DNA from: Spirochaetota bacterium
GTDB lineage: Bacteria; Spirochaetota; Leptospiria; Turneriellales; Turneriellaceae
Length of the DNA: 11,508 nt
Direction: 5' to 3'
Assembly: GCA_963205035.1 (NCBI GenBank)
Contig: CAUJII010000033.1
Location: 1 to 11,508, forward strand
Shown: positions 1-5,881 of the stretch, in pieces
Position numbering within the stretch: the stretch's first letter is position 1
Layout of the letters: every line of letters starts with the position of its first letter
Notes under the pieces: generated by a model
Told to the model about the DNA's origin: nothing
Database searches by the model: none
Seen by the model: the letters and a program-made list of their open reading frames with translations, nothing else
Made by a program: the position numbers and the translations under genes

Positions 1-2058
1 GCGAAAGATCAAGCACTTGACTCGGCGACGCATGCTCCGTGGCAAAGGGAGTTTTTTAAGAATATCGATATTTTTATGCAGGCCGGCTTGAAAGAAGAGA
101 AGGCGCGCGAGCTTCTCGTTAAATATCTCAAGCTCTCGGTCGAGACGCCGATCCCGCAGGTCATGGAAACCTTCAAAGACGAAACGAAGCTTGAAGAAGT
201 GGGAGTATTCACCCAACGCGACGACAAGCTGCGCGATTTTATGATCGAGTTCTTGACGCCGATGCTCAAAAAATTCCACATCGAGGGCGAAGAGAATTTG
301 CAAGATATTTTGCCTCTGTTGGGCAAATACCCCGTGACGCTTATCTCAAACCACTTGAGTCATTTCGATACCGCCGCGATTTACGGCCTGCTCTATAACC
401 ATAGCAAAGAAGCACGCAAGCTCGCCGATTCGATGGTCTTCATTGCAGGCCGTCTTGTCTTCTTGGCGGATTTTACAAGGTTAGGACTCTATACAATCGA
501 GTCGCTTTTAGTCTGCTCGAAGCGCGACATGACAGATAACCCCGGCATGGCGGACATGATGACGCGCATCAACATGCGCTCGTTTCGCCAAGCGGCGGAT
601 TTGCAAAAGCAAGGCAAGGTGATTTGTATTTTTCCCGAAGGCACACGCAGCCGCACCGGCCGCCTCATTACGTTTGTCGATACAGTATATCATTACGTCA
701 TGAACAAAGTGATTGTGCCGATCTCGCTTGTGGGGACTGATAAAATTTTGCCTGCTGAAAGTTTTCTTTTTCAACAAGCGACGGGAAAGCTCGTCATCGG
801 TAAACCAATTCTCGTGGGACGTCTTATGGGCGAGGCTGCAAAAACCTTCCCCGAGCATATCCAAAGACTTCCCATTCCCGATGTAGAGAACAAGAAGCAA
901 TTTGTCATCGACTCGTTAGCGCTTCTCATCGGGCAAAACCTCGACCGCCACATGCACGGCACCTACCGCAATTTGTACCTCGACGACGGCAAGACGAAGA
1001 AAAAAAATATTCTCATCAAAGCCCCGGCAACGCAACACACCGAAGTGGGAATCATCGGTCATAGCACGGGTTCGACTGCGATGGCGGCAGTCCTCGCGAA
1101 TAAACAAGTCAACATCAAAATTTATTTACCCGACGCAGAAAAAGCGCGTGCTTTCAACGAAGTCAATACCGACATCGATAACTTCCCGGTTTTCAAACTT
1201 CCTCCGAACATTGTTTTTACGTCCGATCCCAAAGATTTGCAAAAATGTTCTCTTTATATACAGGGGGTGAGGCCTTGGGAAATTGAGGAGTACTACAACA
1301 TAGTTACTCCCATTTTGAATGAAAGCTTCGCGACAATTGTGGGCATTGCAAAAGGCTTCACCGGTTCAAAATACGGCCTCATCTTGGAAGATTTAGAAAA
1401 AATTTGGAAAATCAATCCCGCACGCTTCGTCGTGCTTTCGGGCGCGAATTACCCCGAGCAAATTTTGGAGCGCAAACCGGCAGGTTATGAGCTTGCGGCG
1501 GTCAACACATCGCTTGTTCCAGAGCTCGTCGATTTTTTCAGCACAGGGTATGTCTTCACACGCCCGGCGGTCAACCCTTACGATGTGCGTGGCCTTCAAA
1601 TCGGCGGAGCTCTCAAGAATATTTATGCATTTGCCGTGGGGCTCGTCGACGGTTATTTTGAATCGCAGTTGGGTGGCAATAACGACTCGACGCTCTTTCA
1701 TCTCGCGCACCGCATCTCGGGCGAGATGGCGAACATGGTCGTCGCGATGGGGGGCCGCAAGTCTACCCTCGCTGGCGTCGCAGGCATCACCGATTTGATG
1801 CTGAGTTGCTTTGGACAAGATAGCCACGACAGACAGTATGGCCACGACTTCGCGTTTGGAATTCACGATAAGAAAAAAACGTTGAGTGGCGTCTATGGCA
1901 TCAAGGCATTGCCTAAATATGTCCGCTTGCGCGCAGAGAAATTTCCGATTGCGAAGGCCGTGCACGACGTGATTGTAGATAAGAAAGATATTGAAGACGC
2001 GATTGAAATGATTGCGCATACTTTCATCGAATCGCGTTCGGTACAGTTTAGCGATTAA
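1..2058 (+). CDS. Glycerol-3-phosphate acyltransferase / GpsA-type glycerol-3-phosphate dehydrogenase fusion (5' truncated by window)
   Basis: The frame is open from base 1. The first ATG (base 76) has no ribosome binding site, so the gene probably starts upstream; residue numbers below count from that ATG. Residues about 60-260 are an acyltransferase: H93-x4-D98 in an ISNH context, then an FPEGTRSR block (186-193). Block spacing, the SKRDM segment (K149) and the following R-x-N-x-RS run match my memory of the soluble plastid/chlamydial G3P acyltransferase better than PlsC, and the two arginines that bind G3P phosphate there align with R191 and R193. Residues about 323-655 are a GpsA-type dehydrogenase with a degenerate nucleotide loop (G325-x-x-G328-x-x-x-G332), IAKG, GGALKN (K514, N515) and a GVAGITDL segment. 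Inferred role: dihydroxyacetone phosphate to G3P to lysophosphatidic acid, the start of phospholipid synthesis. Odd point: the canonical substrate-binding Arg-Asn is His584-Asp585. The alternative reading is a PlsC-type lysophosphatidate acyltransferase. Both domain folds are clear; exact activities are not. Confidence 0.88.
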   Translation, partial: AKDQALDSATHAPWQREFFKNIDIFMQAGLKEEKARELLVKYLKLSVETPIPQVMETFKDETKLEEVGVFTQRDDKLRDFMIEFLTPMLKKFHIEGEENLQDILPLLGKYPVTLISNHLSHFDTAAIYGLLYNHSKEARKLADSMVFIAGRLVFLADFTRLGLYTIESLLVCSKRDMTDNPGMADMMTRINMRSFRQAADLQKQGKVICIFPEGTRSRTGRLITFVDTVYHYVMNKVIVPISLVGTDKILPAESFLFQQATGKLVIGKPILVGRLMGEAAKTFPEHIQRLPIPDVENKKQFVIDSLALLIGQNLDRHMHGTYRNLYLDDGKTKKKNILIKAPATQHTEVGIIGHSTGSTAMAAVLANKQVNIKIYLPDAEKARAFNEVNTDIDNFPVFKLPPNIVFTSDPKDLQKCSLYIQGVRPWEIEEYYNIVTPILNESFATIVGIAKGFTGSKYGLILEDLEKIWKINPARFVVLSGANYPEQILERKPAGYELAAVNTSLVPELVDFFSTGYVFTRPAVNPYDVRGLQIGGALKNIYAFAVGLVDGYFESQLGGNNDSTLFHLAHRISGEMANMVVAMGGRKSTLAGVAGITDLMLSCFGQDSHDRQYGHDFAFGIHDKKKTLSGVYGIKALPKYVRLRAEKFPIAKAVHDVIVDKKDIEDAIEMIAHTFIESRSVQFSD

Positions 2059-2084
2059 TTATTTTTCAAAGTGGTACGAATGAG

Positions 2085-2104
2085 TTTAGGTGGTAGGTCC
2101 TAAA
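2085..2104. terminator. Weak hairpin between convergent genes
   Basis: TTTAGG (2085-2090) and CCTAAA (2099-2104) can pair as a 6-bp stem around an 8-base loop, in the 41-base gap between the convergent fusion gene and the barrel gene. The right arm enters the barrel stop codon. No T-run follows on either strand, so termination here is only a guess from position. Confidence 0.25.
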
Positions 2105-3035
2105 ACTGCGCAGAAAATGCAAGCGACCATAAGTAGGAGTCATGCACATGGACTGTGTATGGGAGTGTCTTGTTTCCGGGGCCGATGAAACTGGCTTCGT
2201 CGCTCATTCCCCCAGTCCATTGAACACCTATTTTTGTCAAAAAATTGTCGGACAGAAGAACGCCGATTTCACCGCCCACCAGCAAAAATTTATTTCTACG
2301 AATGGGATTGTCTTGCGAGGCAGAATCTATAAAACCCGATAAACCGCTATTCGCGCGCAAATACGCGGGGCCAAAATCAAACTGCGCAAAGAGATTTATC
2401 GCCAAGACTTGTTGGTCGTTCTTTTCCAAACCTTTTTTGTTGGATGTTTTATCGGTGAGCTGGTAGATTGTCAATTCGCCAAAGCTCCAAGCGCCCCATT
2501 CCTTGCCGAAAAGGAGCGTTGCCATGTACCGATTATTCGGAGTCGAGAACGTTCCGTTATTTTCGTCTTCGATTCCTGGCGCGAACGCAAGCTGCAAATT
2601 GAGCATCCAGTCTCCCTGCATGCTCCCGCCCAAGCGACTCGTGACCGAAGCGATTGGGTCGTAAAAACCATTTTCCGTCGAGTTGTCTAAGGGAGTGTTC
2701 TTCAAGAAACCCGTCGCGGTTTCTGAAGTTTTACTTGCGTACATTCCTTTCGCAGACAGACCCACCGCGAGAAATTCAAAAACTCCGTATGTTATCGTGA
2801 GCTCCGACGCATATTCGTCTTTTCTTGTTTTTTTGATTGCATTCAAATCCTGGAAGTCGATATCAAAACCCTGTGTGCGTACAGTCGTTTCGAGTCGGTA
2901 AATCCAATCGTCCGTATAAGCTGTATAAAATGGGCTCTTGAGAGTGAGTTCAAACGAATCGTCCGACTCGCTCGCAGCAATCCCTATTGGAAATAAAAGA
3001 AATAGTGGGATTAACCAATGAAAAAGAATGCGCAT
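2100..3035 (-). CDS. Predicted outer-membrane beta-barrel protein with signal peptide
   Basis: I do not recognise a named family. The chosen start gives 311 residues opening with MRILFHWLIPLFLLFPIG, a signal peptide of about 21 residues likely cut after IAA. The frame stays open 40 codons further upstream (to 3155), but that extension is polar, is translated from a dispersed repeat and would bury the signal peptide, so I reject it. The mature part has alternating hydrophobic/polar stretches rich in Tyr, Trp and Gly, separated by Asn/Asp/Ser/Thr/Lys turns. It ends in AFSAQF, the terminal Phe typical of substrates of the barrel-assembly machinery. A conserved-looking core (NLQLAFAPG, later FGKEWGAWSF) resembles small barrels of the type near the phenol-degradation MetA-like group, which I offer only as a loose resemblance. 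No Shine-Dalgarno is visible. It is convergent with the fusion gene and divergent from the SUMF1-like lipoprotein gene. Confidence 0.75.
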   Translation of the reverse strand: MRILFHWLIPLFLLFPIGIAASESDDSFELTLKSPFYTAYTDDWIYRLETTVRTQGFDIDFQDLNAIKKTRKDEYASELTITYGVFEFLAVGLSAKGMYASKTSETATGFLKNTPLDNSTENGFYDPIASVTSRLGGSMQGDWMLNLQLAFAPGIEDENNGTFSTPNNRYMATLLFGKEWGAWSFGELTIYQLTDKTSNKKGLEKNDQQVLAINLFAQFDFGPAYLRANSGLSGFIDSASQDNPIRRNKFLLVGGEIGVLLSDNFLTKIGVQWTGGMSDEASFIGPGNKTLPYTVHVHDSYLWSLAFSAQF

Positions 3036-3066
3036 AACAGGGTGGCAATGAACTACAAAAGGCGGC

Positions 3067-3083
3067 CGAGTTTGTGCGGCAAC
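3067..3083 (+). repeat. Degenerate copy of the dispersed GAGCCTGTGCGGGAACTC repeat
   Basis: CGAGTTTGTGCGGCAAC matches 14 of 17 positions of the repeat core found intact at 3116, 8051 and (inverted) 8247. It lies in the same orientation as the 3116 copy, 49 bases before it, so the divergent gap holds a direct pair. Confidence 0.45.
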
Positions 3084-3115
3084 GTTTTTTGCGAGTTTAG
3101 CCTTAGAACTCGTAG

Positions 3116-3133
3116 GAGCCTGTGCGGGAACTC
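3116..3133 (+). repeat. Dispersed repeat core, copy in the 3036-3174 intergenic region
   Basis: GAGCCTGTGCGGGAACTC is identical over 18 bases to the cores at 8052-8069 and, inverted, 8247-8264. It is flanked here by GTAG and C, so GGAG and CTCC could close a small stem. It lies upstream of both divergent genes (2100-3035 on minus, 3175-4053 on plus), where a promoter, operator or untranslated leader would be expected. The bases around the core are not shared with the other copies. Confidence 0.75.
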
Positions 3134-3174
3134 CAGAAATCTTTACGAGACGCATCGAGTTTCAAGTTTCGTCC

Positions 3175-4053
3175 ATGCAGAGGATTTTCTTTATTATCTC
3201 TTGTCTTGGTTTTTTTTCGGTTAATGCGTGTTCGCACGAAGCGCGGGGCTGTGCTCAGAAAATTTCAGGCATGGCGTGTATTCCTGCCGGAGAATTTATA
3301 CGCGGGTCGAATAATTATGACGCCGACGAAAAGCCCGAAGAAAAAGTTTTCATCAGCGAATTCTATATGGACATCCACGAGGTAACAAATAAAGAATTTA
3401 ATGAATGCCTTGCAGCAGGGAAATGCCGCGAATGTATCAAAACTGGGAAATGCGACACAGTCACGCCACGGTATGGCAAGCGTTATATGCACGACAATCA
3501 ACCGGCGACAGGAATCAGTTGGTACACCGCACGGGAATATTGTCAGTTCAGAAACAAAAGGCTTCCGACAGAAGCCGAATGGGAGAAAGCAGCACGCGGC
3601 CCGAACGGCAATCTCTACCCATGGGGTAACGAGCCAGCGACGTGCGAGAATGCTATCATTCAAATCGGTGAAGGTAAAAAAGCCATTAAAGGCTGCCTCG
3701 CAAAGCGCCTGGAACCTGAATGGCACATGCCTACACAGAGCGTCATGTCGCGCCCCCCCGGCGTCTATGGGCTTTACGATATGGCTGGCAATGTTCACGA
3801 GTGGGTAAACGATTGGTATTCGAATAGTTACTCGGAGTGCGGCGATAAATGCCGGGGCAAAGACCCACAAGGCCCATGCGACGGTGCGGATAGTTGTCCC
3901 GGGCACAAAGAGCGGAGCGTGCGTGGTGGTTCTTGGTGGTGGACGGCCCCGTATGCGCGCGGTTCAAAGCGTCGAGCGAATTATCCGGAGAATATGCCGC
4001 TCGCACACTACCACCATTTTGGTTTTCGTTGCGCCGTTTCGACGCCAAAGTAA
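3175..4053 (+). CDS. Lipoprotein with SUMF1/FGE-like domain, lacking catalytic cysteines
   Basis: 292 residues. The N-terminus is a lipoprotein signal, MQRIFFIISCLGFFSVNAC, with Cys19 in a loose lipobox (VNAC). From about residue 33 there is a formylglycine-generating-enzyme/SUMF1 fold: GMACIPAGEF, FYMDIHEVTNKEF, ISWYTAREYC, RLPTEAEWEKAARG, YPWGNE, GLYDMAGNVHEW, RGGSW and terminal GFRC. The two cysteines that do the oxidation in true FGE follow the GGS segment; here those positions are Trp256 and Ala261, so sulfatase-activating oxidase activity is unlikely. Family members without these cysteines serve as binding or structural modules. The domain carries extra cysteine-rich inserts: a tandem near-repeat NECLAAGKC/RECIKTGKC at about 77-94 and a second cluster at about 222-243, which suggests disulfides in the periplasm or outside. 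Starts on ATG with no clear Shine-Dalgarno. glpD follows 77 bases later on the same strand. Its partner is unknown. Confidence 0.85.
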   Translation: MQRIFFIISCLGFFSVNACSHEARGCAQKISGMACIPAGEFIRGSNNYDADEKPEEKVFISEFYMDIHEVTNKEFNECLAAGKCRECIKTGKCDTVTPRYGKRYMHDNQPATGISWYTAREYCQFRNKRLPTEAEWEKAARGPNGNLYPWGNEPATCENAIIQIGEGKKAIKGCLAKRLEPEWHMPTQSVMSRPPGVYGLYDMAGNVHEWVNDWYSNSYSECGDKCRGKDPQGPCDGADSCPGHKERSVRGGSWWWTAPYARGSKRRANYPENMPLAHYHHFGFRCAVSTPK

Positions 4054-4130
4054 AAAGGACCCGCGCCCTCCCACGCCCACGCAGCGAATTTCTTTACGGC
4101 ATGTTTTGACGCTCGATTGAGTGGTTATCC

Positions 4131-5780
4131 ATGAAGCGTGACTTACGACAATTTGAAAATCGAGAATTCGACCTGCTAATCCTCGGTGGCGGAGTCTCTG
4201 GAGCCGCGATTGCATGGGATGCAGTGCTGCGAGGGCATTCCGTTGCTCTGATAGAGCGCAAAGACTTTGGGCACGCAACGTCTGCTGCGACGTCGAAACT
4301 CATCCACGGTGGTTTGCGTTATCTTGCGCAAGGCGATATCGGCGTCGTGCGCGAATCTTTGAAAGAACGCCGCTACCTTGAAGCGAATATGCCTCACCAA
4401 GTTTTTCCGCTCCCTTTCATGATGCCGATATACGATTTTACTCCCACACCGAAATGGATGCTCGGCGTTGGTTTGACGCTCTACGACATGCTTTCCTGGG
4501 ATCGCAATTATATCGAAGATCCGGATAAACACCTGGATCACAAGCGGTGGTTGAGTCGCGAAAAAGCTTTGCAAATCGAACCGGGCCTCAACTCGAAAGG
4601 ACTCAAGGGGGCGTATCATTATTACGACGCGCTCAATAAACACCCGAACCGCTCGAACCTCGAATATATTTTGTCTGCTGCTTCAAAAGGTGCTGTCGTT
4701 GCAAACTACGCCGCATGCCAAGAATTCATTCTCGAAGACACGCCCACAGGTAAACGGGTAGGGGGCGTGATTGCGCAAGATACCCTCGGGAACAAAAAAT
4801 TTCCCATCCGTGCAAAGGTGACCGTGAACGCCACCGGTCCTTGGGGAGATTTCGTGCTTGCGAAGCTTCACCAAAATCCGGTACGTAAACTTATCCGTTC
4901 TAAAGGAATTCATTTGCTCTTTCCGCGCTTCCACAAAGACACAACGATTGGTCTTGAGACACGCGACAAGCACCACATCTTCTTAGTCCCTTGGGGAAAT
5001 TATTCCCTCCTGGGGACAACCGACACCGAATACACGGGCGATCCTGATAGTTTGAGTGTCACCAAAGACGATGCACAAGATTTCTTAGATCTCTTCAACA
5101 CATACTTTCCGCAGCGAAAAATTTTAGCAGACGTTGTGAATGCGTACGCGGGTATTCGGCCTTTGCTTGCCGAAAGCTCGGTCACAACGAGCTATAAGGC
5201 GTCGCGCAAGCACGAAATTTTATACCACAAGAAAATCGAAAATATCGACGGGCTGGTTTCTGTCTTCGGCGGCAAGTGGACGACTTCGCGCGCACTGGCC
5301 GAAGAGACAGTCAACCTCGTCGAGAAAAAGTTTAAGTTGAAGCGGCATAAATCACTTTCGCATAAAACACCCGTGGTGGGTGGCAATGTCGGGCCGCGCT
5401 TGGCCGTCTTCATTGCAGAGGCGCATGCCCGTTGGGAAAACGTATTTTCCATGCAGCTCATAAATCACCTCATTGAAATTTATGGGGCACTTTACGAGCG
5501 CGTTTTAGATTATGTTATCAAAGACAAATCACTCTTGCGGCCGATCGATACCGAATACCCTTTTATTTTTGCCGAGGTGTACTATGCTGTCGAAGAGGAG
5601 ATGGCGTTGACGCTCACGGATTTTTTGAAAAGACGCTGTGGCTTGGGTAACATGGGGCCGGTTTCCGACAGTGCGCTCAAGGCCGTGGCCAGCGCCATGG
5701 GCGATCTCTTGCGATGGGATAATTCACGCCGCAAAGAAGAGATTGCGGCGTTCAAAGCTTCGCGGAGTATTGTCGGCTAA
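4131..5780 (+). CDS. glpD: FAD-dependent glycerol-3-phosphate dehydrogenase (aerobic GlpD type)
   Basis: Oxidises sn-glycerol-3-phosphate to dihydroxyacetone phosphate with FAD and passes electrons to membrane quinone; a peripheral inner-membrane enzyme. 549 residues, slightly longer than the usual 500-odd. Visible: Rossmann FAD loop G19-G-G21-x-x-G24 with Glu42 ending the second strand; the signature ATSAATSKLIHGGLRYL (49-65); NATGPW (233-238); IPW/TTDTEY-like core; AGIRPL with Arg343, which matches the substrate-binding arginine of E. coli GlpD; and VFGGKWTTSR with Lys382. The rest (about 400-530) is the helical C-terminal domain of the family. The start is the ATG at 4131, because the FAD loop begins 18 residues later; there is no strong Shine-Dalgarno. 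It may be read with the lipoprotein gene 77 bases upstream. No glpK or glpF is next to it, so its link to glycerol uptake is not shown here; it may recycle G3P from lipid turnover. It opposes the anabolic GpsA domain encoded at the start of the window. Confidence 0.95.
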   Translation: MKRDLRQFENREFDLLILGGGVSGAAIAWDAVLRGHSVALIERKDFGHATSAATSKLIHGGLRYLAQGDIGVVRESLKERRYLEANMPHQVFPLPFMMPIYDFTPTPKWMLGVGLTLYDMLSWDRNYIEDPDKHLDHKRWLSREKALQIEPGLNSKGLKGAYHYYDALNKHPNRSNLEYILSAASKGAVVANYAACQEFILEDTPTGKRVGGVIAQDTLGNKKFPIRAKVTVNATGPWGDFVLAKLHQNPVRKLIRSKGIHLLFPRFHKDTTIGLETRDKHHIFLVPWGNYSLLGTTDTEYTGDPDSLSVTKDDAQDFLDLFNTYFPQRKILADVVNAYAGIRPLLAESSVTTSYKASRKHEILYHKKIENIDGLVSVFGGKWTTSRALAEETVNLVEKKFKLKRHKSLSHKTPVVGGNVGPRLAVFIAEAHARWENVFSMQLINHLIEIYGALYERVLDYVIKDKSLLRPIDTEYPFIFAEVYYAVEEEMALTLTDFLKRRCGLGNMGPVSDSALKAVASAMGDLLRWDNSRRKEEIAAFKASRSIVG

Positions 5781-5796
5781 GTCGCAACCCCCGTTC

Positions 5797-5845
5797 GAGT
5801 TTAGGCATAGCCTCTCGCTGTTGTGAATTTTCCTGCTCTAAACTC
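5797..5845. repeat. 8-bp inverted repeat GAGTTTAG / CTAAACTC
   Basis: GAGTTTAG at 5797-5804 and CTAAACTC at 5838-5845 are exact complements 33 bases apart. The right arm shares its last base with the stronger hairpin beginning at 5845. It may extend the secondary structure at this convergent junction or be chance. Confidence 0.35.
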
Positions 5846-5874
5846 CGCCACGCAAGTTCTATCTTGAGTGGCGG
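5845..5874. terminator. Strong hairpin between convergent genes, probable bidirectional terminator
   Basis: CCGCCAC (5845-5851) pairs with GTGGCGG (5868-5874), then one G/A mismatch, then CAAG (5853-5856) with CTTG (5863-5866), around a 6-base loop TTCTAT. It is the only strong stem in the 101-base gap between the stops of glpD (5780) and the Fe-S oxidoreductase (5882). On the plus strand a T-rich stretch (CTTATTTT) follows a few bases later and overlaps the opposing stop codon. On the minus strand no T-run follows, so termination of that gene is less certain. Confidence 0.65.
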
Positions 5875-5881
5875 GTCAGTC

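Noticed and set aside
1393..2019. Long open frame on the minus strand inside the fusion gene
   Set aside because: Lies wholly opposite conserved GpsA sequence; its own translation is Arg/His/Cys-rich with no fold or motif, so it is a shadow of the real gene.
3036..3155. N-terminal extension of the barrel protein up to 3155
   Set aside because: It would put about 40 polar residues, partly repeat-derived, before a perfect signal peptide.
3175..4053. Calling the lipoprotein a true formylglycine-generating enzyme (sulfatase activator)
   Set aside because: Both oxidase cysteine positions after the GGS segment are Trp and Ala, and there is no sulfatase gene nearby.
4054..4130. Terminator or riboswitch before glpD
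   Set aside because: The 77-base gap is C-rich then AT-rich with no convincing stem, T-run or known leader motif; I see nothing definable in it.
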